54,012 nucleotides of DNA from Actinomycetota bacterium (GTDB lineage: Bacteria; Actinomycetota; Nitriliruptoria; Nitriliruptorales; JAHWKO01), in contig JAHWKW010000014.1 in NCBI GenBank assembly GCA_019347675.1, forward strand, positions 1-54,012, read 5' to 3'. The notes below the pieces were generated by a model. It searched no databases, was not told the DNA's origin, and saw nothing but the letters and a program-made list of their open reading frames with translations. This document shows, in pieces, positions 33,058 through 41,891 of the stretch. A program made the translations under genes and the position numbers. Every line of letters starts with the position of its first letter. Within the stretch, counting starts at the first letter, position 1.

Positions 33058-33897
33058 TCAGTCGGCCAGCCGGGGCAGCACCTCCCCGGCGAAGCGGCGC
33101 ATCGCGTCGACGGTCGCGTCCGGGTCGAGCCCGAAGCGCAGCACGAACCCGTCGGCGCCGGCATCGAGCCGTTGCCGCAGCTGATCGGCCACGGCGGCGG
33201 GTGGACCGGCGACCGGCGCCCCGTCCCCGTCCCCGTCGAGCGCGACCGTGTAGCGCGGGACGATCGGTAGGTCGCCGAGCTCCTCGCGGCCGCGGCGGAG
33301 CGTGTCCGGGTCGGGGCTGGTGGGATGCCAGGCGTCGCCGCGCGCAGCGGCGCGGCGGCGGGCTGCGGCCGAGTTCCCACCGATCCACACCGGCGGGGGC
33401 GGGTCAGGCAGCGGCGCGAAGCGGACGTCGTCGAAGGACCAGCGGCTGCCCGAGAAGCGTTCGGCACCGTTCCACAGGGCGCGGATCACATCCAGCGCTT
33501 CGTCGGCGCGGGCGCCCCGATCGTCGAAGCGGTGGCCGAGGAACGAGAACTCACGCTCGTACCACCCCACACCGACGGCGAGTCGCACACGGCCGCCCGA
33601 CAGCTGCTGCAGGCTCGCGACCTCCTTGGCGACCTCGACCGGGTTGTGCAGCGGCAGGATCAGGATCGAGGTCCCGAGAGCGACGTGGGCGACCTGCCCG
33701 GCCAGCCACCCCAGCGTCGTGAGCGGGTCGAAGACCTGGGCGTAGCGGTCGGGGGCCTCCGCACCGACCAGCAGGTGCTCGGTGGCCCACACCGACCCGA
33801 AGCCGAGCTCAGCGGCGGTGCGCGCCACCGCCAGGATCCCGTCCGGCGAGGCGTGCGCACCGTAGTTCGGCACGACGATCCCGATCTCGACCGTCAC
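33058..33897 (-). CDS. LLM-class (probably F420-dependent) oxidoreductase
   Basis: A 279-residue TIM-barrel enzyme of the luciferase-like monooxygenase superfamily. GTG 33897 gives the usual short N-terminus TVEIGIVVPNYGAHASPDG and has GGAG 7 nt upstream; ATG 33924 is a weaker alternative. Typical stretches are LGFGSVWATEHLLVGAEAPD, VALGTSILILPLHNPVEVAK, GRVRLAVGVGWYEREFSFLG and PPPPVWIGGNSAAARRRAAA. In actinobacteria this group mostly uses coenzyme F420. The substrate is unknown. It precedes the EamA transporter in the same operon. Confidence 0.9.
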   Translation of the reverse strand: MTVEIGIVVPNYGAHASPDGILAVARTAAELGFGSVWATEHLLVGAEAPDRYAQVFDPLTTLGWLAGQVAHVALGTSILILPLHNPVEVAKEVASLQQLSGGRVRLAVGVGWYEREFSFLGHRFDDRGARADEALDVIRALWNGAERFSGSRWSFDDVRFAPLPDPPPPVWIGGNSAAARRRAAARGDAWHPTSPDPDTLRRGREELGDLPIVPRYTVALDGDGDGAPVAGPPAAVADQLRQRLDAGADGFVLRFGLDPDATVDAMRRFAGEVLPRLAD

Positions 33898-34007
33898 CCG
33901 GCTGCTCCGTTTCTCGGCGGGCATCGTTCGTGCGCACGGTACGCCGGCGGACGTCCCGGACGCGCGACGTGCCCCTCCCGGCGGACAAGCAGCCACGGGT
34001 GCAGCCG

Positions 34008-34013
34008 TACGCT
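34008..34013 (+). promoter_or_regulatory. -10 element next to a leaderless start
   Basis: TACGCT ends 7 nt before ATG 34021, with no ribosome site in between. A partial -35 (GGACA, about 33983-33987) is too far upstream for ideal spacing. Confidence 0.4.
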
Positions 34014-34020
34014 GCCCCCA

Positions 34021-34761
34021 ATGGTGGCCCGCGCGACGCTCCGGTTCTACGCCGACCTGCGTGACCTGGCGTTCGACGCCGACCGCAACGGCGAGGTGGA
34101 GGTCCCCGTCGAGCGGCCCCGGTCCGTGAAGGACGCGATCGAGTCCTGCGGCGTCCCGCACACCGAGGTCGATCTCGTCCTGGTCAACGGCGACAGCGTC
34201 GGCTTCGAGCATCGCATCGCGGACGGTGACCGCGTCAGCGTGTACCCGCCGTTCGCGTCGCTGGAGGTGGACGACGTCTCGCGGGTCCGCCCCGATCCCC
34301 TCGAGCCCCGCTTCCTGCTCGACGTTCACCTGGGTCGGCTGGCGCAGCGGCTGCGGCTGCTGGGGTTCGACGCGGCCTACCACAACGACCTCGACGATCG
34401 GGCGCTGGCGTCCATCTCGGCCGAGGAGGGACGCTGGCTGCTGACCCGCGACCGTGGGTTGCTGATGCGCAACCGCGTCCGTCACGGCTACCTGGTCCGC
34501 TCCACCGACCCGCGTCAGCAAGCCTTCGAGGTGGTGCGCCGTTTCCGGCTGGCGGGCCAGATCTCGCCGTTCAGCCGCTGCCTGGCCTGCAACGGCGTTC
34601 TGGAGTCCGTCCCCAAGGCCCAGGTCGCGAACCAGCTCCAGCCGGGCACCCGCAAAGACCACGACACGTTCGTGCGCTGCGGCGCCTGCGGACAGGTCTT
34701 CTGGGACGGGTCGCATCTGGACTCGCTCGAGGAGTTCGTCCACGAAGCTCGACAGGTGTGA
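34021..34761 (+). CDS. Ub-Mut7C plus Mut7-C RNase-domain protein
   Basis: A 246-residue protein. The N-terminal 85 residues are a ThiS/ubiquitin-like beta-grasp domain (TLRFYADLRDLAFDADRN to DRVSVYPPFASLEVDDVSRV), known as the Ub-Mut7C domain. The C-terminal half is a Mut7-C PIN-type RNase domain with DVHLGRLAQRLRLLGFDAAY, LASISAEEGRWLLTRDRGLL, and a C-terminal zinc ribbon (CLACNGVLES and VRCGACGQVFW). The acidic residues DVHLG and TRDRGL match the PIN active site. The natural RNA target is unknown. The stop overlaps the start of the M23 gene by four bases. Confidence 0.88.
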   Translation: MVARATLRFYADLRDLAFDADRNGEVEVPVERPRSVKDAIESCGVPHTEVDLVLVNGDSVGFEHRIADGDRVSVYPPFASLEVDDVSRVRPDPLEPRFLLDVHLGRLAQRLRLLGFDAAYHNDLDDRALASISAEEGRWLLTRDRGLLMRNRVRHGYLVRSTDPRQQAFEVVRRFRLAGQISPFSRCLACNGVLESVPKAQVANQLQPGTRKDHDTFVRCGACGQVFWDGSHLDSLEEFVHEARQV

Positions 34762-35384
34762 ACGTGGGCGGCTTCGAGACCTGGACCGCGGGGCGGCCTG
34801 ACGCTGCCCCACCGAAACGGTGGCGGGTCACGGTCGCTGCCGTCCTGGTCGGGGCGGGACTGGCCGTGGCAGGCCGGGTCGCGGCGCCGGGCCTGTGGCC
34901 GCAGGTCACTGAGTGGGTCGGCCAACCGCTGGGCGGTGACGGAGCTGTGACCGGCGGCGACCGACGCGACGACGATGACCGCAGGAGCCTGCAACGGCCG
35001 GCGTCGGTCTGCCCGGTGGTCGGGACGGTGTCGTTCGTCGACGACTTCGGGGTCAGGAAGCCCGACGGCCGCCGCCACCGCGGCATCGACCTGTACGCCT
35101 ACCGCGGCACGCCGGTGGCGGCCAGCGTCCCCGGGCGCGTCGAGCACGTCGAGGGTGACCGCGGCGGCCTGCAGTACGTCCTGCACGGTGACGACGGCGT
35201 CCGGTACGTCGGGGCGCACCTTGAGCGACGCGGGGAACACGGACGGGTCGCGGCCGCAACGGTCGTGGGGTACGTCGGCACGAGCGGGAACGCTGTCGGT
35301 AGCCGCCCGCACCTGCACTTCGAGATGCTGACGCCCGAAGGACCGATCAACCCGTTCTCGTGGCTCGACGAGCACTGCCGCTGA
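34758..35384 (+). CDS. M23 family metallopeptidase
   Basis: A 208-residue membrane-anchored cell-wall peptidase. GTG 34758 overlaps the Mut7-C stop (GTGA). A hydrophobic segment VAAVLVGAGLAVAGRVAAPG follows a short basic start. After an acidic Asp/Arg linker the LytM domain carries HRGIDLYAYRGTPVAASVPG and HLHFEMLTPEGPIN, providing the zinc ligands His/Asp and HxH. It lacks LysM repeats. It is a close paralogue of the enzyme domain at 30055-31029. Cotranslation with an RNase-like protein is unusual. Confidence 0.9.
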   Translation: MNVGGFETWTAGRPDAAPPKRWRVTVAAVLVGAGLAVAGRVAAPGLWPQVTEWVGQPLGGDGAVTGGDRRDDDDRRSLQRPASVCPVVGTVSFVDDFGVRKPDGRRHRGIDLYAYRGTPVAASVPGRVEHVEGDRGGLQYVLHGDDGVRYVGAHLERRGEHGRVAAATVVGYVGTSGNAVGSRPHLHFEMLTPEGPINPFSWLDEHCR

Positions 35385-35479
35385 TGGGGCGTGTGACCGT
35401 GGAGCCACGCCGCGCACCGGACCGACGCGTCGACCCTGATTGGACGTAGCATCGCCCCGATCGGAAACGAGGAGCGAGC

Positions 35480-36439
35480 GTGGCCGCGGTGCTCCAAGCC
35501 GAAGGGATCCGCCGGACGTTCGACGCCACGGTCGCACTCGACTCCGTCGACCTCGAGGTGGCGCAGGCAACGGTCGTGGCCCTGCTGGGACCCAACGGTG
35601 CGGGCAAGACCACCTTCGTGCGGATCCTTGCGACGTTGCTGGTCCCCGACAGCGGACGCGCCCAGGTGTTCGGCCACGACGTCGTGACCCAAGCGCCGGC
35701 CGTTCGCCGCCGCATCGCGCTGACCGGACAGTTCGCCGCGGTCGACGAGTTGCTGACCGGCCGCGAGAACCTGCGCATGTTCGCGCGCCTGTTCCACCTC
35801 GACCGGGTGGAGGCGTCTGCACGCGCGGACGCGCTCCTCGACCGCTTCGGCCTCGCCGACGCCGGGGATCGGCCGGTGCGGACCTACTCGGGGGGGATGC
35901 GTCGCCGGCTGGACCTGGCGTCGAGCCTGGTCACCCAGGCGCAGCTGCTGTTCCTCGACGAACCAACCACCGGCTTGGATCCGCGCAGTCGCCGCCAGAT
36001 GTGGCAGGTGATCCGCGACCTGGTCGGCGAGGGCGTCACGTTGCTGCTCACCACCCAGAACCTCGAGGAAGCGGACGAGCTCGCCGACCGCATCGTCGTC
36101 ATGGACCGGGGACGCATCATCGCCGAGGGCACCGGCGACGAGCTGAAGGACGACGTCGGCGGGCAGGTGGTCTTCGTCCGGCTGCAACACCCATCCGACC
36201 GCGACCGTGCGGTGCGTGCGCTGACCGCGGTCGGCTGTGAGCCGCGCCACGAACGGCACGCCGACGCGCTGTCCCTGCCGGTGCGCCACGACGGCGTCGG
36301 TCTGGTCGCCGACGTCGCCCACGCCCTGCAGAACGCGGAGATCGCGGTGCTCGATCTTGCGCTGCGCCGGCCGACGCTGGACGACGTGTTCCTTGAGCTG
36401 ACCGGCCGCCGCGCCGTCGAGGAGCCGACCGCCGCATGA
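35480..36439 (+). CDS. ABC exporter ATP-binding protein, DrrA-like
   Basis: A 319-residue ATPase from GTG 35480 with GAGGAG 5 nt upstream. Walker A GPNGAGKTTFVRI (about residues 39-51), Q-loop ALTGQFAAVDELLTG, signature TYSGGMRRRLDLA, Walker B LLFLDEPTTGLDPRS and H-loop LLTTQNLEEADELADR. The C-terminal extension VRLQHPSDRDRAVRALTAVG is typical of DrrA. It pairs with the ABC-2 permease encoded 4 bases into the same frame overlap to form a drug, lipid or polysaccharide exporter; the substrate is not predictable. Confidence 0.93.
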   Translation: MAAVLQAEGIRRTFDATVALDSVDLEVAQATVVALLGPNGAGKTTFVRILATLLVPDSGRAQVFGHDVVTQAPAVRRRIALTGQFAAVDELLTGRENLRMFARLFHLDRVEASARADALLDRFGLADAGDRPVRTYSGGMRRRLDLASSLVTQAQLLFLDEPTTGLDPRSRRQMWQVIRDLVGEGVTLLLTTQNLEEADELADRIVVMDRGRIIAEGTGDELKDDVGGQVVFVRLQHPSDRDRAVRALTAVGCEPRHERHADALSLPVRHDGVGLVADVAHALQNAEIAVLDLALRRPTLDDVFLELTGRRAVEEPTAA

Positions 36440-37269
36440 CCGCCGCGACGGACACGACGAGGATCCGCTCCGACCCGTACGAGCAACTGCGTTGGGCGCT
36501 GCACGACAGCCTCGTCGTGGCCGCCCGGAACCTGCGCCACTTCGTCCGCCAACCACGTCTGGTGGTGTTCTCCACGATCCAACCGGTGATGTTCGTGCTC
36601 CTGTTCGCCTACGTCTTCGGTGGGGCGATCAGCGGCGCGCTTCCGGCCGGCGTTTCGTACGTCGATTTCCTGCTGCCGGGGATCTTCGTGCAGTCGGCCG
36701 CGTTCCGCTCCACGCAGACCTCGGTCGGGCTCGCCGAGGACCTCGAGCGCGGCGTCATCGACCGGTTCCGCTCGATGCCGATGGCCCGATCGGCGGTCCT
36801 GGCCGGGCGGACGCTCGCCGATCTGGTCCGCAGCCTGTTCGTCATCGTCTTGATGGTCGTGGTCGGGTACGCGATCGGGTTCCGGTTCCAGGTCGGGGTG
36901 GCCGCGGCGCTGGGCGCGGTCGGGGTCGTCGCCCTGTTCGGCTTCGCGGTCAGCTGGATCTTCGCCTGGCTGGCTCTGGTGGTGCGGGGGGTCGAGGCGG
37001 CCCAGTCGGCCAGCTTCGTCGCGATCTTCCCGCTGGTGTTCGCGAGTTCCGTGTTCGTCCCGATCACGACCTTCCCCGCATGGCTGCAAGTGGTCGCCAA
37101 CGTCAGCCCGGTGACGTTCGCGGCGGACGCGGCGCGTGCCCTGTCCATCGGGGAGTCGTCGATCACCAGGCCGGTCACCACCGCTCTGCTGGGCACGGTC
37201 GCGTGGGCGGCGGTGTTCCTGGCGGTCTTCGTGCCGCTGGCCGTCCGCCGTTACCGGCGCCTGACCTGA
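36436..37269 (+). CDS. ABC-2 type exporter permease, DrrB-like
   Basis: A 277-residue membrane protein whose ATG overlaps the ATPase stop (ATGA). It has about six hydrophobic segments, including LVVFSTIQPVMFVLLFAYVF and GVVALFGFAVSWIFAWLALV, plus the ABC-2 pattern of PLVFASSVFVPITTFPAWLQ before the last helices. With the DrrA-like protein it forms a two-component exporter, often linked to antibiotic self-resistance. No biosynthetic genes are nearby, so a housekeeping or defence role is as likely. Confidence 0.92.
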   Translation: MTAATDTTRIRSDPYEQLRWALHDSLVVAARNLRHFVRQPRLVVFSTIQPVMFVLLFAYVFGGAISGALPAGVSYVDFLLPGIFVQSAAFRSTQTSVGLAEDLERGVIDRFRSMPMARSAVLAGRTLADLVRSLFVIVLMVVVGYAIGFRFQVGVAAALGAVGVVALFGFAVSWIFAWLALVVRGVEAAQSASFVAIFPLVFASSVFVPITTFPAWLQVVANVSPVTFAADAARALSIGESSITRPVTTALLGTVAWAAVFLAVFVPLAVRRYRRLT

Positions 37270-37331
37270 GCGTCTCCGTGCGACGTGGCCAAAGGCACCC
37301 GCGCAGGGCAGGCAGCGCAACACCGCCGGCG

Positions 37332-38087
37332 CTACTCCAGGTCGCCGAGGTACGCCCGCTGCATCTGACGGTTGTTGAGCAGGCCCTGGGCGGTATCGGC
37401 CAGGACGATCTCGCCGGTCTGCAGCACGTACCCGCGGTCGGCGATCGACAGCGCCATGTTGGCGTTCTGTTCGACCATGAACACGGTCGTCCCCGCCTCG
37501 TTGATCCGCTCGATGATCTCGAAGTTCTGCGCCACGAGGACCGGTGCCAGCCCCATTGACGGCTCGTCCATCAGCAGGACCTTCGGCCGCGACATCAGCG
37601 CCCGTCCGACCGCCACCATCTGCTGCTCGCCGCCCGACAGGGTCCCCGCACGCTGGTCCAGGCGCTGCTTGACGCGCGGGAACAGCGTGAACACGTTCTC
37701 GAGGTCTTCGGCGACCGCGCCGCGGTCGCGGCGGAGGTAGCTGCCCATCTCGAGGTTCTCGCGGACGGTCATCCGCTTGAACAGCCGGCGGTTCTCGGGG
37801 ACCATCGAGATGCCCTTGCGGACCAGCTGCTGGGTGGGCAGGCCGTTGACCCGCTCGCCGGTGAGGATCACGTCCCCCGCGGTGGGTTCCAGGTAGCCCA
37901 GGATCGTCTTCAAGGTGGTGGTCTTCCCGCTGGCGTTCCCGCCGAGCAGGCAGACGATCTCCCCGTCGTGGATGGTGAGCGTGACATCGCGCAGCACCTG
38001 GATCGCGCCGTAGTGAGCGTCGACGTGGCGCAGCTCGAGCACCGGGAGTGCGTCACCCGAGGCGCTGCCGTCTCCCGGCGTGCTCAC
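37332..38087 (-). CDS. livF: Branched-chain amino acid ABC transporter ATP-binding protein LivF
   Basis: A 251-residue ATPase. GTG 38087 gives a normal length and overlaps the LivG stop (GTGA). It has Walker A GGNASGKTTTLKTILGYL, Q-loop MVPENRRLFKRMTVRENL, signature LSGGEQQMVAVGRALM, Walker B KVLLMDEPSMGLAPV and H-loop VFMVEQNANMALSIAD. It is the second ATPase of the HAAT-type importer and is encoded last in the operon. Note the Walker A variant GGNASGKT in place of the usual GANGAGKT; Asn-Ala still permits binding. Confidence 0.95.
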   Translation of the reverse strand: MSTPGDGSASGDALPVLELRHVDAHYGAIQVLRDVTLTIHDGEIVCLLGGNASGKTTTLKTILGYLEPTAGDVILTGERVNGLPTQQLVRKGISMVPENRRLFKRMTVRENLEMGSYLRRDRGAVAEDLENVFTLFPRVKQRLDQRAGTLSGGEQQMVAVGRALMSRPKVLLMDEPSMGLAPVLVAQNFEIIERINEAGTTVFMVEQNANMALSIADRGYVLQTGEIVLADTAQGLLNNRQMQRAYLGDLE

Positions 38088-38920
38088 GCCTGCTCGCCTG
38101 GTGCGCCCCGGCTGTCGCCCGCGCGGTGATCGGATCCGCGATCTTGGACCGCCTTGGTGCCGAGGTAGGCCTCGATCACCTGCGCGTCGGTGGCGACCTC
38201 GTGGTAGGTGCCCTCGGCGATCTTCCGCCCGTGGTCCAACACGACCACACGGTCCGACACGCCCCGCACCACCCGCATGTCGTGCTCGATCAGGCACACG
38301 GTGTAGCCGCGTTCGTCTCGTAGCTTCCCGATCAGGTCGGTCAGCTCGCCCGTCTCGCGCGGGTTCATGCCGGCGGTGGGTTCGTCGAGTAGGAGCATCC
38401 TGGCGCCGGTGCCCATCGCGCGGGCGATCTCCAGGCGCCGACGGTTGGCGTAGGACAGCACCATCGCCGGCTGGTCGTAGCGGTACCCGACGAGGCGGGT
38501 CCCGAAGAAACCGAGGATGTCCTCGGCGTTGCGGCGGATCTCCTCCTCCTCCTGGCGGAAGCGGGGCGTGCGCAGGACGGCCGAGACGACCCCCGACCGA
38601 GTGCGGCAGTGCTGGGCCACCATCACATTCTCACGGACCGTCATGTTGGCGAACAACCGGACGTTCTGGAAGGTGCGAGCGACGCCCAAGCGCGCGATCT
38701 GGTTGGGCCGGCGGCCGACCAGGCTGTCGTGGTCGAAGACGATCTCTCCGGCATCGGGCCGGATCATGCCGCTCACCAGGTTGAACAGCGTCGTCTTCCC
38801 GGCGCCGTTCGGCCCGATGACGCTGACGATCTCGCCCGCGTCGACGTGGAAGCTCAAGCCGTCGATCGCCTTCAGCCCGCCGAAGGCCTTGGTCAGCTCG
38901 ACCGTCTCGAGCAGCGCCAT
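38084..38920 (-). CDS. livG: Branched-chain amino acid ABC transporter ATP-binding protein LivG
   Basis: A 278-residue ATPase starting at ATG 38920, overlapping the LivM stop by one base (TGATG). Walker A GPNGAGKTTLFNLVSG, Q-loop VARTFQNVRLFANMTVRENV, signature-like VLSYANRRRLEIARAMG (a modified form of LSGGQ, usual in LivG), Walker B MLLLDEPTAGMNPRE and H-loop VCLIEHDMRVVRGVSD are visible. A roughly 20-residue polar tail follows. It drives import together with LivF. Confidence 0.95.
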   Translation of the reverse strand: MALLETVELTKAFGGLKAIDGLSFHVDAGEIVSVIGPNGAGKTTLFNLVSGMIRPDAGEIVFDHDSLVGRRPNQIARLGVARTFQNVRLFANMTVRENVMVAQHCRTRSGVVSAVLRTPRFRQEEEEIRRNAEDILGFFGTRLVGYRYDQPAMVLSYANRRRLEIARAMGTGARMLLLDEPTAGMNPRETGELTDLIGKLRDERGYTVCLIEHDMRVVRGVSDRVVVLDHGRKIAEGTYHEVATDAQVIEAYLGTKAVQDRGSDHRAGDSRGAPGEQA

Positions 38921-40743
38921 CAGGTCAACCCGGCGTCGGGGCTGCGCTCCGGGGATGCAGGCGCCTCGCGCTCCTCGTGCTCCTGCTGGCGACTGATCCA
39001 CGCGTCCTGCATCAGCTCGTCCTGGTGGAGCTCGCGCGCTCTGCGCTTGCTGGGGATCAGACCCTCGGGGCGGTGCACCATCATGAAGATCAGCAGCGCG
39101 CCGTACAGCAGGAACTGGTACGCCTCGAACTCGCGCAGGAGCTGCGGGGCGCCGACCAGGACCAGCGCCCCGACCGCGACGCCGGGCAGGCTGCCCATGC
39201 CACCGACGATGATGATCACTAAGACGATGATCGACACGACGATGTTGAAGCTGTGCGGGAACACCGACCCGATCTTGGACGCGAACAGCGCACCACCGAA
39301 GCTGGCCAGCACCGCCCCGACGATGAACGCCGACAGCTTGGCGGACGCGATGTTGATCCCGAGGACCTCGGCGACCGATTCGTCCTCGCGCATCGCCATC
39401 CAGGCACGACCGATGCGTGACTCACGCAGGGCCCACGACACGTACGCAGCGATGATCGCGAAGAACGCGATCGCGTAGAAGAACTGCGGCGGTGTGCGCA
39501 GCACGATCGGCCCCACGGACACCGGCGGGACGCGTGTGATGCCCTGCGCGCCCCCGAAGACGGGGTTGAGCCAGTCCGACAGGAACAGGATCCGCGCGAT
39601 CTCGCCGAAACCCAAGGTGACGATCGCGAGGTAGTCGCCCCGCATCCGCAACACCGGCGTCCCAACGATGATCCCGGCCATCGCCGCCGCCAGGACGACG
39701 AACGGCAACGCCAGCCAGATGGTCAGCCCGGGACTCCACCGCGGCGACGCCGGGGAGGTCAGGACCGCGGCGGTGTACGCGCCCACCGCGAAGAACGCCA
39801 CGTACCCGAGGTCGAGCAGGCCGGCGTACCCCACGACGATGTTCAGGCCGAGCGCCATCAGCAGGTAGATCCCCACCAGGTCGAGGATCTCGCTGAGGAA
39901 CGGCCCCAGCACCTGCGGCAGCAGTCCCACCACCACGACACCGACGGCGAGCGCCACCGCACCGTAGGTCCGCCGCTGGCCCGCCGGCATCGCGTCGAAC
40001 CGCTCCCGGACGGTGGTGCGTCGCGTCTCGATCGCGGCGTAGAAGGCGAAGAAGCTGGCTGCGACGATGGCGGCGCCCCAGCCGGACAGGCCGCCGCCGC
40101 GCGTGTACAGCAGGTCGGCCGCCGCCCCCAGGCCGGTGCCGCGCAGCAGCGGCCCGATCAGGTCCCGCAGCAGCCCGAACGTGACCACCCACATCAGCGT
40201 CGCCAGCAGCGGCCGCCGCCACCGCTGTGGGACGACGTGGACCGCACCGCCAGCGGCCCCCGCGACCGCCGAACCGGCCAGCAGCAGGGCCGACCCGCCC
40301 GTCACGCCCCGTCCGAACGTGAGCAGGTCCACCATCTGCGGGCTGAGGTTGATGAGCATACGCCTCAGGTCGAGCGCGTCGACCACGGCCAGGAACACCG
40401 TCAGGACGAGCGCCGTCGCCACCCCGGTCACCAGACCCGCCACGACGTTGCGTGGGCCCCGGCGTGCTGGCGCGTACCCCTCGAGCTGTGGGGGCGGCTT
40501 CCCGGCCACGTAGCCGTACGTCAGCGGGACCAGGACCATCAGCAGGTAGCCGAGCGTCACCATGCCGGCGATCCTGCGGCCGGCGAAACTGCCCACCATG
40601 CCGACCGCCGGGAGGTACGCCGCGGTCGCCCCCGAGATCAGGCCCCACCGCACCGCGCGCCGCAGGTCGATGTCGCGGCGCTGCTGTTCCCGCTCGACGG
40701 CAGGAGCGGCTTCCCGGGCGGGGGTGCGCAGGGTCCGCGCCAT
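38920..40743 (-). CDS. livM: Branched-chain amino acid ABC transporter permease LivM, with long N-terminal membrane extension
   Basis: A 607-residue membrane protein. The last 330 residues are the LivM core: LLMALGLNIVVGYAGLLDLG, VAFFAVGAYTAAVLTSPASP, and the EAA-like loop IGRAWMAMREDESVAEVLGI with SAKLSAFIVGAVLASFGGAL. The first about 270 residues form an extra region with several hydrophobic helices (GLISGATAAYLPAVGMVGSF, MVTLGYLLMVLVPLTYGYVA, VVAGLVTGVATALVLTVFLA) absent from typical LivM (about 320-420 residues). This may be a fused membrane module affecting assembly. ATG 40743 directly abuts the LivH TAG stop, so the operon is tightly coupled. Confidence 0.92.
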   Translation of the reverse strand: MARTLRTPAREAAPAVEREQQRRDIDLRRAVRWGLISGATAAYLPAVGMVGSFAGRRIAGMVTLGYLLMVLVPLTYGYVAGKPPPQLEGYAPARRGPRNVVAGLVTGVATALVLTVFLAVVDALDLRRMLINLSPQMVDLLTFGRGVTGGSALLLAGSAVAGAAGGAVHVVPQRWRRPLLATLMWVVTFGLLRDLIGPLLRGTGLGAAADLLYTRGGGLSGWGAAIVAASFFAFYAAIETRRTTVRERFDAMPAGQRRTYGAVALAVGVVVVGLLPQVLGPFLSEILDLVGIYLLMALGLNIVVGYAGLLDLGYVAFFAVGAYTAAVLTSPASPRWSPGLTIWLALPFVVLAAAMAGIIVGTPVLRMRGDYLAIVTLGFGEIARILFLSDWLNPVFGGAQGITRVPPVSVGPIVLRTPPQFFYAIAFFAIIAAYVSWALRESRIGRAWMAMREDESVAEVLGINIASAKLSAFIVGAVLASFGGALFASKIGSVFPHSFNIVVSIIVLVIIIVGGMGSLPGVAVGALVLVGAPQLLREFEAYQFLLYGALLIFMMVHRPEGLIPSKRRARELHQDELMQDAWISRQQEHEEREAPASPERSPDAGLT

Positions 40744-41826
40744 CTACGCCCGCTCCTCCGCCAACCGCTCGCCCAGGACGCCGCTGGGACGGAAGATCAG
40801 CACCATGACCAACGCGGTGAACGCGACCACGTCCTTGAGCTGGTGGGCCGAGGGGATCCCCAGGCCGGTCAGGACCATGCTCGGGCCCAGTGCCTCGAAC
40901 ACCCCCAACAGCAGCCCACCGATCATGGCGCCCACGATGTTGCCGATCCCTCCCAGGACCGCGGCGGTGAACGCCTTGATGCCGGGGAGGAACCCCGTGA
41001 AGAAGAACACCGACCGGAACACCAGCGCCCACAGCAGACCGGCCGCACCCGCCATGGCGCCGCCCACCGCGAACGTGGTCACGATGGTGCGGTCGACGTC
41101 GACCCCCATCAGCGCGGCGATCTCCTTGTCCTCGGCCACCGCCCGCATCGCCCGCCCCGTCTTGGTGCGCTCCACGAACTGGTACAGGCCGAGCATCATC
41201 GCGAACGCCGCCACGATCGTGAGCGCCTGGGTCTTGACCACTCCGACGCCGAGGAGGCTGACCTGCCCCTGGAGGACGTCGACCGACGGGTAGGTCTTGA
41301 TCCCCGGCCCGAACAACCCCCGGAACGTGTACTGCAGGAAGAACGACGCGCCGATCGACGTGATCAGGGGGATCAGGCGGGGCGCGCCCCGCAGCGGCCG
41401 GTAGGCCACCCGCTCGAGGAGCACCGCCACGAAGGTCGACACCGCCATCGACGCCGCCAGGACGATCAGGAGCGACAGCACCGGCTGGCTGTTCCACACA
41501 CCGTGGCGCGCGAGCGCGTCCGCGGCGACGAAGCCGACCATCGTCCCGCTCATGAAGACCTCGCCGTGCGCGAAGTTGATGAACCCGAGCACGCCGTAGA
41601 CCATCGTGTAGCCCAACGCGATCAGGGCGTAGACCGACCCCTGAGCGACCCCGGCCAGCACCAGACCGCGCCACTGGGCGACGGTGAGCCGCCCGCCGGT
41701 CAGGCTGAAGTACGCGCCCCAGATCACCACGATCACCGCGACGATCCGCACCAGCCACAGGACGACGGTGACGAAGTCGATACGGCGCGCCGACCAACGC
41801 GACGGGCGGTTCAGCACGGTGGACAC
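40744..41826 (-). CDS. livH: Branched-chain amino acid ABC transporter permease LivH
   Basis: A 360-residue membrane protein. GTG 41826. An N-terminal helix VVLWLVRIVAVIVVIWGAYF precedes the usual LivH core: GLVLAGVAQGSVYALIALGY, TMVYGVLGFINFAHGEVFMS (highly conserved), and the coupling loop RTKTGRAMRAVAEDKEIAAL. The C-terminal GGIGNIVGAMIGGLLLGVFE is also typical. It forms the channel with LivM. A strong hairpin (41849-41878) separates its start from the LivK gene, which probably lowers its expression relative to LivK. Confidence 0.94.
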   Translation of the reverse strand: MSTVLNRPSRWSARRIDFVTVVLWLVRIVAVIVVIWGAYFSLTGGRLTVAQWRGLVLAGVAQGSVYALIALGYTMVYGVLGFINFAHGEVFMSGTMVGFVAADALARHGVWNSQPVLSLLIVLAASMAVSTFVAVLLERVAYRPLRGAPRLIPLITSIGASFFLQYTFRGLFGPGIKTYPSVDVLQGQVSLLGVGVVKTQALTIVAAFAMMLGLYQFVERTKTGRAMRAVAEDKEIAALMGVDVDRTIVTTFAVGGAMAGAAGLLWALVFRSVFFFTGFLPGIKAFTAAVLGGIGNIVGAMIGGLLLGVFEALGPSMVLTGLGIPSAHQLKDVVAFTALVMVLIFRPSGVLGERLAEERA

Positions 41827-41848
41827 GGGCGGAAGGTTAGTGGGACAG

Positions 41849-41878
41849 GGCTGGCCCCCGCCGCGTCGGGGGCCGGCC
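41849..41878 (-). terminator. Strong hairpin between livK and livH
   Basis: GGCTGGCCCCCG (41849-41860) pairs with CGGGGGCCGGCC (41867-41878), a 12-bp stem with one G-T wobble around CCGCGT. It is located after the livK stop (41892) and before livH (start 41826). It probably reduces read-through or protects the livK mRNA 3' end, giving more binding protein than membrane subunits. Confidence 0.7.
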
Positions 41879-41891
41879 AGGACCCGTGCGT

